From NCBI RefSeq assembly GCF_022201045.2, contig NC_068558.1, positions 42,055,501 to 42,119,500 on the forward strand: a stretch of 64,000 nt of DNA. Reading direction: 5' to 3'. A program made the position numbers and the translations under genes. Positions within the stretch are counted from its first letter, which is position 1; each line of letters opens with the position of its first letter. The notes beneath the pieces are model-generated. The model did not search any database. It was not told the DNA's origin and saw only the letters and a program-made list of their open reading frames with translations. Source of the stretch: Citrus sinensis (lineage: Eukaryota; Streptophyta; Magnoliopsida; Sapindales; Rutaceae). Below, one piece after another: positions 25,542-40,300 of the stretch.

Positions 25542-25615
25542 TGCATGGAAAGAATCGCTAGCTATCTAAAGAAGTAAATGCATGGAAAGAATCGCTAGCT
25601 ATCTAAAGAAGTAAA
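25542..25615. repeat. Perfect 37-bp tandem duplication
   Basis: Two identical adjacent 37-bp units, 25,542-25,578 and 25,579-25,615, each starting TGCATGGAAAGAATCGC. Lack of divergence implies a recent event. Confidence 0.95.
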
Positions 25616-26365
25616 CCTTCTCATAAATTATTTTTCAATTCAATTCAATGTATTAATTCTGAGTCCATAACTAAATTTCTAGAGGTGTTTGTTACTCCCT
25701 TGACATAATTAATTTTAGATTATTTTTTAAAAAATATGATTTAAATTTGAGATTTTCGTTTATTTGACTTTATCGCTATCTAATTTTGACAATCTATATG
25801 CATTTTTTTTATAGTTTTTAAATAACTCATTTGCCTTGAAATTTCATGATCAACTATCAATAATAGAAGAATAGGTTAGTGAAGAATTAAAAACTTGAAA
25901 GAAAGCTCTAATAAAATTTGTGATAGGCTGATAGCTGAGCAATCAATTGAAAACCATAAAGAGTATGTGAGGGTGTTTGGTAAAAACAATGCATTGCAAG
26001 GATGTATTTGAGAGTGCATTTTAAGTATTTTTTGTCTCATTCTCTTTTAAACTTTTTTTTGACTTAAAAACATTGTTATCAAAATTCAAATAATGAACAT
26101 TATAAAATAAAAAATAAGTTTGAGTCTGTGACACCTAAATATTAAGAGGCACTTTTTTGGTGGAATTAGAAGGCACAATCTCTCGAGGTTAGTCCTTTAA
26201 TGAACAATAGTATATTGTGTAAGAGTAATCTTTTACAAAGAGTATGGGAACTAAACTTATCTTAGGGTATGAGTACGTAGCACACATAATTTATGTGAAT
26301 ATAATGCTCAAATGATATAAGACTTCTGTCTGGATCCAAAATTTAAAACTATGTGAATCCGAAAC

Positions 26366-26366
<1 letters not shown>

Positions 26367-26397
<31 letters not shown>
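26367..26397. repeat. (TAA)n microsatellite
   Basis: About ten TAA units, uninterrupted. Confidence 0.95.
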
Positions 26398-26398
<1 letters not shown>

Positions 26399-26669
26399 TA
26401 TTATGTGTGAGGATGTCATTACTGATAAATTATCTAAACAGAAAAATGTTATTTGAACAGTAAAAAGGCAAAAACAATAGCACTATAGTATGAATAGTGT
26501 TGCCGTTTAATTTGTATGCTATAGTATTACAGTATAATATGAACAGTACCCATATTTTTGTCTTGTTGCTATCTTATATATTGTTGTCCAAATAAAATTA
26601 CTCATCTAAATGTATATGCTAAAATACATCCAAAACATCATAACACACGTTAATGTATGGTGCAGAGGG

Positions 26670-26899
26670 GTAAAATCCCATTTATTCCTTATATTTTAAG
26701 GTTAATGCCCACTTAGTTCTTATATTTTTTAAAATACCTCAAACATTCCTGTCGTTAAATTATTGACATCTCTGCCATTATTATTATTATTATTATTTTG
26801 CTTGTTTTTATAATATTACCTTCTTACGATAATTTTTTTTACATTAATAAAAATAAATTACCAATTTAACCCCAAAAATTAAATAAAAAAACAAATATA

Positions 26900-26940
<41 letters not shown>

Positions 26941-27291
26941 TGAACACTCTGCTGAGGAGTTAATACATTAATTTTTTATTAATATCCAAAAAATTAGAAA
27001 TTTAATTTGTTTACAATATTAATTTTTTAGACGTGCATGAGCTTCCATAAAAATTAATATATGTTATTTTTATTTTATTTTTTGGGGTTAATTGATAATT
27101 TAATTTTGTTTCTTTTTATTAATATCTAAAAAGAAAGGAAACATTATTATAGGAGCGTAATATTATAAAAGCAAGCCAAAAGAAACAGAAAATAAGAGAG
27201 GGTGTCAATAGTTTAACAAATGTATTTTTGAAAATACATGGACTAAACAAACACTAACCTCATAATATAGAGATTAAGTGAGCTTTTACTT
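26670..27291. mobile_element. Long-inverted-repeat (fold-back) element, copy 2
   Basis: The left arm, about 26,670-26,775, pairs with the reverse complement of about 27,205-27,291. Shared landmarks include GGTTA.TG, TTAGTCC/TTAGTTC and TATTGACA. A (GT)17 microsatellite lies inside. Similar in arm sequence to the element at 22,293-22,890, so the two are probably one family. No target duplication is clear. Confidence 0.65.
26905..26938. repeat. (GT)17 microsatellite
   Basis: 34 bp of uninterrupted GT dinucleotides, inside the fold-back element. Confidence 0.97.
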
Positions 27292-30235
27292 GATGCAAAA
27301 TTCTAAATAAGACTCCAAAATGAAATGTAAAAATTCTATAAACACATTAGAAAACTCTCTTGACTGTAAGTTAATTATTTCTAGAAATACTTGGATAATT
27401 AGAATCGCATATAATATTTATTTGTTGATCACATGGTAGAGAACATGGGAACCGTTTATAAACAAACATATTAATTAAATTATGTTAATAATTGAACCCT
27501 TTTCCATTATTAATGAGTGTAGTTGATTTAAATCATTTAGGCAAGCTATAATGTGGGTGACCTTATTCCCCTTATGAGTTTCATTCCTTCATTAATTCGT
27601 TGGAATTTAGAACAACTCCCAACGGCTATATTCGGTTGATAAGGTCGGTAAAACAGTTTTATGAATATGAATTTAATGGGAAATGAGTCTTCAAGTTATC
27701 TTTTAATTAATTGTTTTGAAGTAATTATCCAGATACCATGTTAGGGGCATTGCACCTGGCGCAACAAAAACTCTGCATGCGGCAACAATTTTAGTATTTT
27801 ACTATTATTATTAATTAGTACCCCCAAGAACTTTGATTATTTTAAAAATATGGGTTTCTCTCTATTCTAGGTGCCGCCCTCATTATGCATAGTTTTGCTA
27901 GAAAAACTTCACACTTCGACACGAAGATTTTAGCTTTCCAAGTTTGTGATTTTGATTAAAATAGAGAATTAGGAGCTCATCATCATGTGGTGGGTTCTTA
28001 ATGAGAGGTGCTGAGAATTTGATAGTTATTTATAATCTATTATATTACAAGTCACATGAAATTTTTATTTAAAGTAAATAATAATGGCAAAGTTTGGTCA
28101 AGCGTAGTAGGTAACCTTCCCACATTATGGCAAGTTGTCAATCAGTCAGTCTTAATATTAATCTTAAATAAATTAACTTATGATTTGACTAATACACAAC
28201 TAATGTTAATTAATTAGTACTTGATGTAATTACATGAACATCGTTTGTTTGACTTCATTCAAATATACATTGTAAATTAACTAACTTCAAATTTTATTCT
28301 CTATATATATACAAACTTAGGTCAATTGTAGTCTTCATCATGTCATATGCTATCATGTGCATGTATATATCAGAACCACATAGACCATACACAGTAGCCA
28401 GGTCACTAACCTCAACCACAATGCATGCCACGCTTCAAGTTATTTATAATAATACAATTATTATACAATAATGTAAAATTTAGGGCATCAATTCTTACGA
28501 GGCAATGACAGAGAATAGGCTTGATGCTTGATCAATTTCTAAATTCTGAATTAGAAGAATCTCAAGGTTCTTGTTGAGACTTAAGAGGCAGCAAAATTTA
28601 TTTTCGAAACTCAACATGACTTACGTGGGTGTGTTTTGGCTTCAAATTAAGAAGATTCATGCATACTCCACTTTGATATAAGAGATCTCCATGAATAAGC
28701 CTCCAACTATTGAATAATATATAGATGAATAAACAAATAATGTGTTTAATTTTTTTCCCGTCCTCCTCTCTACTCATTTTTTCTTGGGAAACAAATAGAA
28801 GAAATGTTTTTGAGGCTCATATTAAATTAATAAATTTTATTAGTTTCCATGAAAATTGATATTAAATTTATAGGTTAAAGTAGTGCAACGCGTTTAATTA
28901 CGTTGTGTTTGTTGCATGTGGGAGGCATTATCCAAGGGCGCCTCGGCATCGAGGAGAATGAAGATGAAGCATGATCGTCGCATAAGAATGATCTTAGCCT
29001 TCCAAATTTAATTAAAATTAATGAGTAATTTAATTTAATTGTTGCTTATAATTGAATTAAACCTGTAAAAGCCATGTGATTGTTTGTGGCCATTAAGTGG
29101 GTCGCAAGCCAAATTAATTTCACTTCCCAAACAAGAAAGTCAAATTAATTAACTTGAATTGATGCTACAACACAGTCATTTTTGGCATGAATGGAAATGC
29201 ACTCAACCGTGTTATACTATTTATCAAAGTCAAAACTAGTTTTTTTTTTCTTATTGTTTGGGTTTTGTCCAATAAACTACGAACTTACGCAAAGCGCTAG
29301 AAAATTTAAACTTGAGATACTTCAAATTTGGTTTAATAGTGGTATTTGAAAATGATTTTTATATATGATTTTTTTAATACAAAATGTGCATGATCTTTTC
29401 TTTCAAACGGGGAAAAAAATGCATACCATTCTCATATTATTTTTGAATTTGAAACTAGTTAGTAGAAAATGGATTTTATGTCTCTAAATTAATTTATTTT
29501 TCTTCAAAATAATGTTGAACTTTGTTTTTAATAATTAATGTATAAGAACTTTAAGCTGATTCATGTTTTCATGACCGAAGACCAAATGTCATGGCTTTGT
29601 TGGACTCTTAACTATTGATATCATCTAAAAAATCTTTGTTGCAAGAGCAAGAGGACTTATTAGATTATATAACTTTTCTTTGACTTTAAAAAATAAAAAA
29701 TAAAAATTAAAAGAGCTAGAGGAGTAAGGATGCCGACCGAAATGAAATTATTTTTCTTGCACATATTTATGATGTTCCTCAGCACCAACTAACTTTGTAA
29801 CTGCAATAACTGCAAAGATTATGAATTAATGGAGCATAATATGAATTAAGTAATTGGAAAAGAATATATTTCAGAACTGGGGAAGGAATCAATATCTTTG
29901 AGAACATGAGTCATGACTGAGGGTTTAGCAAAGCAAAGAATATAAGAACATGACACGATCGATAGAAGGGATTACGTGATTCTGTTTTATAACTAATTAA
30001 GTCATTAATTAAGCAAGTAGCTTTGGGTCTAAGTTTGACCACAGAATATTCAGCTTAAGAGAAAATGGTGGAAACACATGAGACCACATGGACTGGCCGA
30101 TCAATTTCAATTGCAGCAATTTGAAAGAATATTTAGAGACTTCAATAAGGCCATAAGTTTTGAAAAATATATTGGTCAAACGGTAATTAAGATTTGTTGA
30201 ATTGTAATTTGATTCTCCAAACTAACATGAGTGGC

Positions 30236-30252
30236 TATATATATATATATAT
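30236..30252. repeat. (AT)n microsatellite
   Basis: Short AT dinucleotide run. Confidence 0.9.
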
Positions 30253-30483
30253 TCTTAGCTAACCCCATCTTCGTCGTCAATCATTTTGTTCTTTGAACAA
30301 ACTGTATATCTAGTGTCATTGATTCTTCAATATTATTAATGATTCCCTCATATGATATTGCAAATTATTTTTTTAAGTCTCCTATCTTCTCTAATATTCA
30401 AATTCAAACAGTCAATAATTGTTTGAAAATCACTCAATTAAATTGTGTGTATAGAGAGAGTCATTCTCTAGTGCGGGCGTCTT

Positions 30484-30528
30484 TATTATTATTATTATTA
30501 TTATTACTATATATATATATATATATAT
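30484..30528. repeat. Compound (ATT)n(AT)n microsatellite
   Basis: About eight ATT units to 30,506, then about ten AT units. Confidence 0.93.
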
Positions 30529-33500
30529 GAACATGTTATTAAGTTGTGTAATTTGATAGAGTCCGTTTTTAATATTATTACTATATGTTTTTATAGTGTA
30601 TTGAAAATTAAAAAGAATATGTCTGCATTAAAAAGAATAAAAACGCTCACACCTGATAATAACTTTCAAGTTATATATATATATATATAATATTGGGTGT
30701 TTTTGAGATATATATTTTCGCATGTTAAATTATTGTCCAATGTGTATCTCTCAATCAAATCTTAAAAAAAAAAACATAAGTGAAAAGAATCTAACAGTAG
30801 AAAGTGTATGGCTATGGCTAGGGCTAGGGCAACCAATTTTTTATTTTTTTTCCTGAAATTTTAAAGTAATTTACCATGTGGGGGTTCTAATATACATATA
30901 TCACAATCAGCAAAGGGTTACAGTAGGGCTAAGTTTACAATACGCTGGCTTTTCCCTGTTGCTACACCTGTACATATTGCTTTTTTCACAATGTACTTGA
31001 TGGTGACTCTAAATCAAGCTCTCGTTTGTTTTCGAAACCAGCCCGATTGGAATGGATGTTAATTGCTTGCCACGTGATGGTCCGATTTCATTCTCACTGC
31101 AAATTTTTATGGTCATGGCACTTCATGATACGAATGAGTTCAACTCGACTGCATTCATTTGGTTTAATTTTTAATGGACTTTCTCTTATTTGAAATCGAT
31201 TCAAGTGGTTGTTACAAAACAAGCAAAAAATAAATACAAATTTAAAAAAAAAACACTATGCTTTCTAAGTTTTTATGTAACTTTTACATTCAAAATGAAT
31301 CAGCATTACATACTACAAATAATTGTTAATTACTCTATATGTTCCCGTATCGTATCATTGAAAATATATAGAAATGAAAATAAAAACTCTTTTTTGTTTT
31401 CTAGAATGTGACATTACTCGAAAAAAAAAGTTTGATAAGAACAACCTATGTATGATTGAGATTTGATGTCCACAAAGGAAGAAATTTGGTGTGAACACAT
31501 AAATGATGACCGCAAATTGATGGATAATATCAAGAAATGTTCACATTGCATGTCATTTAGCAATGAAAATTATACTTCAACACGTACTGAAAGAGATGAA
31601 AATAATATTGATCGTTGTTTTTTCTTCTTTTTTTTCGTAATATTTTTGGATGCTTATTGATAGCGATATTGAAAAACGACAGTACTGTCGGCATCGTCTA
31701 CCTAAGTCTTTTAATTTTTTTGGGATTTGCTTATGTAAGATTTAACCTATCTTTTATTCTTTAAGCCCAAAATCTTGTTCATTGCATATCCATGCCTTAT
31801 CACATTTTGATAAATTGTAGATATCACAGCCGTACGTCTACAATTTTTTTCTTCAATGGTCGAAGCCCAACTCTAACATTCTACAATAGGAAAATAATGT
31901 TATCGATGCATACTATGATATATTATTGAATAATTAGTTTTTATTATTTTTATCAATATTAATTCTTTAAACCGATAAAATTTGATAAAGTGATACAAAA
32001 TGCCTAAACGGCGAGGAAGATTTGTCCAAGTGTAAACAAAGATTTGAGGGTGTTGGGCTTGAAAGTAGAAACGGATAGCCCATCTGAAAAATGGACGTAA
32101 GCAATTTCTCAAATTTCCAGGTGGCAATGGCAGCAAAAGGAGACATTAATTAAGAGGGGGACCTAAATGGCTAACCCTATGGACCAAATAACGTATCCAG
32201 TCAGCTGAACCCTTGTGAGCACAGCACTGGACTCAACCTACAAAACTAGAATTGACAGCCAAGACAAGAAGCCAGCCCCAGCCACCCACAATCTCCATTC
32301 TATTCTGTAATTATTATGCAAGTGAAATCAATTGTGTATCCATCAGAAAGATACGGGCCAATCTACAATTTTTAACTACCACAAGCCAGCTGCACAGCAA
32401 CATGCCGACATGGCTCCCAAGAAAGCCTAAAAAGTCCATCAAAAGTAGCAGGGATTACAGTTGTATTTGCAGTGATACGAAGTTTTAGCTAGGGTGGTCC
32501 AAATTTGGTCCTGGAACCCTAGGCCTTGATGGTCATGGTAATGGTATTGGTCCCTAACTCCACTGGTTTGTAAGACTTTGAAGGCTTTTTTGTGGCAGAG
32601 AAACGAAGGCCCTTGTGTACTAGCTGAACTTGCATTGATTGTCCATGTGAATTTCTCATGTTCAGCCTAAGAATTTTTGCCCTCAATTCAATTCTTTCAA
32701 TATCATTGTTTAATTCCTTCTATTCAATGAAAAAAAAAAAAAACGTTGCTTAATTTGATTTTCAAACTTTTGTCAACCTTTTCATTCATTTTGATAGCAA
32801 TAGGATTGACATTTTTTGATATTTAGATTGTAGTTTTTATTTTTCATTTCAAAACTCAATCCGATATTAATTTGTTTTTATAATGAATTATAAGGTTAAC
32901 CAATGATACTTTGGAAAATGAAGAAAGGAAAAGAGCATAGAAGCATTAATACAAAGAAAATTTTGGTATAAAAGAATAACTAGTGATTGGTAGTTAATAA
33001 ATTAAAAAATAAAAATAAAAATAGTTAAATAGATTGTATAAAATTTTAAAAGTTGAGGAGAGATCCTAATCAAAAAGTTAGAAGAGGGATTAAACGGCAC
33101 ATTTTTCTTTTCTTTTCTTTTTTTTTCACTTTTTTGGTAAGTAGTAATAGTACAAAAGGGGAAGCGATGATGTATTTATAAATTTACTCCCTAACTATTG
33201 GCTTAATGTCATAAGCACATGATCTTACAATTGCTCTCCAAGGGAATCAGTTTCTTACAAGTCCACTAAGAGTATGGCAAAACATTTTTGCATCTTTTGA
33301 ACACATATTTTCTTATCATTAACTTACATTTTTATCTTTTAATTTTTAGCTTTCTTTCGAGATAAACTACTTTAGTCGAGCTAATCATTGTTAAACCATC
33401 TCTCAAAGAATTTTCAAATAAGATTTTATCACTTATTTGAAGAGTCGCATTAGCATTTAAAACTAAAAAAAACACTCCAATTAAGATTTTTCAAATAAGA

Positions 33501-34352
33501 AATGATTCTCTCTCTTCAAATTTGAAAAATTACTTTCTCTCTTTTCAATTTATACTTTATTACTTTTTATTAAAGACAGAAAGAGAAATACTTTAATTAT
33601 CATTTATTTTTTTGAAAATATTTATTTGACTAAAATAATATTAATTTATTTATATTTGAAGATTTTTTTGGAGAATAATTTTTTTTTTTACTCTCCTTTT
33701 TACCACATAAGTAAACAAGTTGATATTTAAAGAGAAAAATTAATAAAACCTTTATAGAGATGCTCTTGTGCACAAAGTTTTTTGAACACTCAGCAAAACT
33801 TGAACATTATAATGATGCAGTGCGGCAGCCACAAGCCATCTAATAATCAAAAAAACTGATTTCATTCCCAAAGATGGCCATAATAATAATCAATCAACAT
33901 AAAATTGTTATAACTCAATATATATGTATCTGTTCACATAACTTGTTTTTTATACAATAAAAATTGGGTGGCAATGCCTCGATCACTAAACTACAATGAC
34001 TACTATGAACTTTTTTTTCTTAACACTAAAAATTGCTGCCGATTGTGGCCAGAACAAAACAATGGAAAACCCCCCCAAAAAAAAAATTAAACAAAAAAAG
34101 GAACGCTCACTCAACCAAACAAGTAAATACCTGCCCCTCAATATGATGGATTTTACAAAGCTGCACGTCAAAAAAATTAAACAAATAGAAATTTTACAAC
34201 GGGGCATGGATGTAGTAAAAGCAATGGAATGAGACAAAAATTATATAATAGAAAAAAGACTGGATTTACAACTTCCTTTGATGTTGATCAAAGAGTTTTG
34301 ACTTCACTGCCTACCTCCAAAAAAAATACTAAGTAGAGCATGTTCGAGCTTC

Positions 34353-37300
34353 CTATGCCTCATATAAAAATTCAAAGGCTGGATTCTCAAGAAGTTCCTC
34401 CGCGGCTTTGACATCCAGGAAATCCTTCTCTTGCAGTGAATTAGAAAGGTCATCAACAGAGAAGGGAATGCTGTAATAAGAAAAAATATGGGTTAGTTGA
34501 TATAGTCAATGTCTATGGTTGGACATGCTTAATCCTATAGATAGTCTCATAGCAGATGAAAATAAAAAAATAAAAAAATTCTAATTTGCCTTTGATTATG
34601 AAAGCAGACTCGCAACAGATTTACAACTTTGACATTGGTTTTCTCTCATTCTTGAAATCTCACCTGGAATTGTCATCCAACAAAAAGGAATTGCTGGTGG
34701 CATCATTAGAGTCCTCGGTCATAAGTATCCTCATGCTCGAAATGACCTGTAGAGAAAAAAAAAGTACAACTTGTTGAGATTTACTTGATGACACGAACTT
34801 AAAAGGGCAGCACAAAAGGATGATTTTGCATAGCACAAACTTACATTTGGCGACACACTTCGAGTATTGTAGTTGTCATCCCAGTATAGCGTGCATATTC
34901 TATACAGCTGCTGGACACTCAAGATCTGAAAACAAAAAAAACAATTGATGTGAATCAGAGAGAGAGTTAGCTTTTGCGTGTGCACATCTACTATAACTAT
35001 GGGGACCCTCATAACCTAGGTGGGGGACATTAGGCTAATCCCTCAACTTTGTATTCGAGTATCAGGAATAACCACATGCAGAGTTCCTTTTCTCTGAGGG
35101 AGAAGGTGGTCAGCCTGAATTGCCTTTTTTCAGACAGATATTAAGAGCAGCTACGAAAACGAAAAGCCTTGTCCCATTTAGTGCCTATTACACAAACTGA
35201 GGTTCTCATTCATTGCATTTTACCAGCTCTATCAGCAGGCCCTTTCTTTTGCAATAGTTAATCAGGTCTCTCATGGCCCAATTATTATTACAGCATTCTC
35301 GACCATAGAATTCGGCCTTCAGGGTCAACTTGGCAGATCAAGAAGGTAAAATAAACTCAATCTATCTTTCCGGCTTAGCTGAACTTGACAGAACGTGGGC
35401 TAATTAAAAAACTCATTTGATTTCGAGAAGGACCAAGACATGAGAAGAATAAGCAATAAAAAAGGTATGGTTTTATTTTTTTCGTTTTTGAGTCATTTCA
35501 TGAGCTAAATCGCAAAAGAAACAAACCAAGGACGCAAACAGTCACAAACAGAAAAAATTGACTTACGGGGCAGAGATCATTGGTTATTTCATCGTAAGAA
35601 ATTCTATACTTCTGATGTATAACCTGCAGATCAAGGTCAATAAACATCATGAAGTTAAGATACATCACTTTTTCTCATCCTTAAAAAGGAAAAAGGAAAA
35701 AGGAAAATATTATCAGCACATAACAAAATTAATACATATTATTCTGAATCAAATAACACTGCCTTTAACTTTTCATGATGCACTTTTAGCTTGTACAAAA
35801 TGGCTCTTCAACATTTTTTAGAGTTAGTCTTTGGGAACATATCGATATTTCTTATAGCATCCGTCATTGAGTGGGTAAAAAAGGTTGAAAAAGAAACTAG
35901 TTTGGTCTGAAGATAGTGTTTGGCATCATCGAGGATTGACCAAAAGTTGCAATTAACAGGGATAATTTAATAGGAAGTATCAAAAAGGATGGTAGTGAGA
36001 ACTACAGTAGTAAAAGACATGTCAGATGATGTAGCCAGCCTAATCCTTTCCATTAAACATCATGATCCCATATCATCACTAAATCAAATTGGCTTCAATG
36101 TTCAATGGCACTATGATATCAGGTAAAATGGCATACCAGGAATCCAACAGCCTGTCTAATGTGCTTAAGTTCATCCCAAGAGGAGCCTGCATACTGAAAT
36201 AAGGAAATGAAGACATGAGAATTGAGAATCCAGGAAGTCCATTTACATGATCAATCATTTTCAGTGGATTACATCGATCGGCAAATCATGACAAAAAGAC
36301 GTATACGTTAATTAATTGCTTCACCCAAAACATGAAGCTAGGATAAAACAAAAGCCCAAACAATAGTGTATAGCAACAGCAAAGTGCAGCAAGACAGAAA
36401 TTTTTAAATTGTTAAGAGAAAATTACTTCTTCCTTTGCTTGACAACACCAGAGCTCCAACTCAGCTAACCCAGCTTTAACATATTCTCCATTGCTAAAAG
36501 TACAACACTCACGACGTAGAAGAAGACTGGAAAAATAATATCAAACTTATAGTAAGATTAAATGCCCAGGCATAAATGATGAAAAGCTAGATTTAAGAGA
36601 CTGATTACCTATTAAATAACTGTACATTTATGTATGAGAAAGTTTGAGTAAAGATCTTCTGGACCAGAACAGGAGGCACCTGAAACCCAATAGCGGTAAG
36701 AATTAGTGCCCAAATAAACAATTCAAAAGTTCAGACCTCTAAAACTATTCATCACAAGGCTAAGGAGAAAACAATGAAGTCCCATACAAAGTTTTGCTTC
36801 AATGTACTAAGAAGTGTATTGAGGCTATCAATTATGCTCTGCCAGTGACTCGAGGCCGAATCTTTGCCGAAGGACCGCCCAGATCTTAATACACTTCCCT
36901 TGGATGTCCTTGGTGCCTAAAATTCAGAATTGTGTGAGACAAGGTTTCAAGATACATAAAACCAAAACTAAACAATGTTTAGGTGTATAAAGCAGACAGA
37001 ATTAGGAAATTGAGGGATGAATAGATTCGTAATCTGCAAAGTAACATACCTGAATACATAAAGAAAGCAAAGATGATAACTCTTTTTTCAGGTTGTCTCG
37101 AATGATTCCATAAATTTTTTCCACGTATGCTGCTAACTGTTGTTTGAAAAGCAATGCAGGATACTTGGCCTCCACTTGGCGTACTACTGCAAGTGCAGCA
37201 GCAGCTGCAAGATTTGCAGAAGAAGGGGATGACCGGAAACCCTAAAATTAACACAGAAACAAAGAACTTAATTACCACATTTTTCAATTAAAAAATAAGA

Positions 37301-40300
37301 AAAACAATTACAATGAATTGAAAAATCGAAATACCATGGCCATCCTTCCAAATAAGGAGGTTGCAGTAGGCGGTTTCTTATGTGGAGTTGCACCACTGGC
37401 TCCTGCTGCCTTCAAACTTCGTTGAAGCAAGAACAATAATGTAGATGTGTTGGATAGCCAATAAGCCATATGATCATTGTCATCTTCATTCTGCAATAAG
37501 CAGAGTGTTATCATACTTTAGGGGCTCAAAATATGGATACTAGAAGAACATCAAAAGTAGTCCATACAATTAAAAAAAAAATGATAATAATGTCCTTAAA
37601 AGAGATAAAAACCACCGAAGTACATCAGATTAATCCAAACATTCAAAAAGATCAAAGTAAATTCAGAACACTTGGATCAAAGGAAACTCGTTGTTTTCCA
37701 CAAGACAATTAAGATAAAAACATGCCATAACTGTGAAACTGAATCTCCCATCGCTTTTGTGATCCTTGCGGCACACAAATCATGAGCAGAATTAATATTA
37801 TCCCAAGTACCTCAATTGCTGAGCCTATCATCTGAATGAGACGATCAAACACACTAGTCCTTTCAGCTTCAAAAGATTTCCAATGGAGAAGACATTTATA
37901 TATTGTAAATGCTGCAACAGGCTTTCCATTACAATATCCAAGGTTTTTTGCAACACAATTGATGAGAGCATCAACATTCTCCTGTTACAAGAATAACATA
38001 AAATGTTCAGCATTACCCAACCTACAGAGAATATATCGGGGAGAACTTGACAGAGGAAGCAGATTCTGGTAATAGGTAAGAACATACATGTTGATGCTCA
38101 ATATGGGATCTCCTTAACTTGCTATCAGACTCTGTGCCCAACTTTTTCACAGGTGTAGCACTCTGTGGTTCCTGCAGAAACAGCCTATATCAATGACAAT
38201 AATAATAGAAGGTAATAGTCTATAATTACACGACCAAAAAATATAGTGATGGATGATCCACAGAAAAGTTACATTTGAAATGTTCTCTTCAATGACATGG
38301 TGACCATTTTCCAAACTCTGCAAATTGGAAGATGAAGAGAAAAATTAACAAGAAACGACCAGGAGAAAAATCTCTACAACTTTAAGAAACACTTACCTGA
38401 GTTGCTGGTGCTGATATATGCTCCGACATCTTCTTAATAGGAGTGCTTAATAGGGATTGCTGCCGAAGAATTTGGTTCTCAGTTTCCATATCAGAAACCT
38501 TTTCTTCAAGCCTACAAAATGAAAGCAACAAATGTCACTTCAGAAGTATAAGAAAATAAAAAAAGAATTAAGTGGCCACTGATTAACCAATGTGTGCAGA
38601 AAGACTAGTCCGTATATTATAATTAACAACACAAGTGGAACTTAGTATCATTCATCAATCTTAAGAATGAGCTAGGAATACAACCTGTGCATAGCAGTCT
38701 TCAACTGAACTATTTTCGATTCTGCCTCCAAAGCTTGCTTCAACCTTTCTTCACTGATTTTGCTAGTCTCTTCAAATTTCTTTTCCGTTTCATCAATTTT
38801 CTTTTCCAATGAACTTACTAATGTCTGCATTTAAATAGCAATGAAGCAATTCAAAAGCCATAAGAGATTCACAAACATGTTTCTCAATGCTTATGAAAAA
38901 ATCCTGGGAAGAAAGTAAATCATTGATTGAGCCCATTTACCTTGAGTTTTTCATTTTCACTTGTAAGCTTCTCTACCACTGCATGGTCAATAACTGGAAC
39001 CTCCCGCACAACAGGAACTTTCTCTGCTTCCTTTTTGGCAACCTCAATTTCTTTCATGAGTTTTTCTTTGGATTCCTTGAACTGAAGCTGCATCTCTTGC
39101 AAAGCAGATTGTAGTTTTGCATTCTCTTGCGTTTTAGCTTCCTCCATGTCAACCTACACAAGTTCATAGATGCATAAAGTATGGAGAGAGGATAATGGAA
39201 TCAAAACAGACCAGAATATAAAGGATTTCATTCTGAAGCAGACTTTTCAAGAATAGAAAAATAGAATCCAGGCACTATCACAAGCTTCATTCTATGTAAA
39301 TGAGTAAGTGAGAGAAGACAAACAAAACTGAAGATCCAATTATGATTCTTTTAAAATTTTATTCTGCATGGTTCAAAGCATTGGTTACCATATTTAACCA
39401 CCCTTTGGCCAGACAAGGATTTGTACTAATAAAAACAAAGCTAGGAAAGCAATCAAACCTAATAAAATAAAATAAAAAACTTGCAGTGAGTATAGTAACA
39501 GAAACCTATGGTCATTAAAAGTTGATAGGGTAACAAGATCTTGCCAACAAACATCATAACATCAACAAGACATATATCAATTAATTTTTAGTTATATTTA
39601 CCCTCATGCGTTTCTCTAGCTGTAATCGCCATGTCAGTTCTTCAACTTGCTTTTCCAGTTTATTTTTAGCAGCTTGGAGAGCCCCTGTTTCCCTCGCAGC
39701 CTGTAAATTATGAGAATAGGCAGAAAACCTCTAATTATGAAAAGTGAGATAGAATGGCATTTACAGCTTTAAAAAGGCAGCATTTCAGATATAAGATTAG
39801 CAATAAAAAACACAGATCTGACTTTGCAAGTGGGTATGATGACAGCTTGCTTCTTTTAGTAATGACCATGGTAAAATTTTCCAAAAAATTTCAAAAGATC
39901 TAATCCAAGAATTAAAAGACAACTATTAAAGAAAATTCACCATCTTAAGCTTCCGCAGTTCTCTGCGAGCAACTTTTCCTCTCCATGCACACTGTGTGGT
40001 AATTGCCGCTTTCTTCAATTTCATATAATGCAAACGGGCCAAGTATTTGCGGCAATGGCTCTGCGTTATACAATTGAAGTTATTCCAAGTTCCAACCATT
40101 TGGGGCAATAAAGGAGGCATGACATCATTCAAACAAACCATTGATAACTCTTCCAAGTTGCAAGCTAAACATTGGAGTTTCAAGAAATTCTATCCACATT
40201 GCAAGATTATTATAAAAAGAAAATGGGTACAACTGTTTGAAACATTTTAAAATCAAGAAAAAAAGGGTTACCTGAATAAGAATTGATGCCCGTGTCTCCC

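Larger units (their letters stand above)
20420..33985. other. Gene-poor 13.5-kb interval
   Basis: No protein family is recognisable on either strand. The few open frames are short, AT-driven and without splice support. What can be defined is listed separately: long-inverted-repeat elements, microsatellites and small duplications. The part nearest 20,420 is the YUCCA upstream region. Segments at 30,890-31,170 and 32,160-32,580 have higher GC and less simple sequence and could hide a non-coding or decayed gene, but I could not identify one. Confidence 0.4.
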
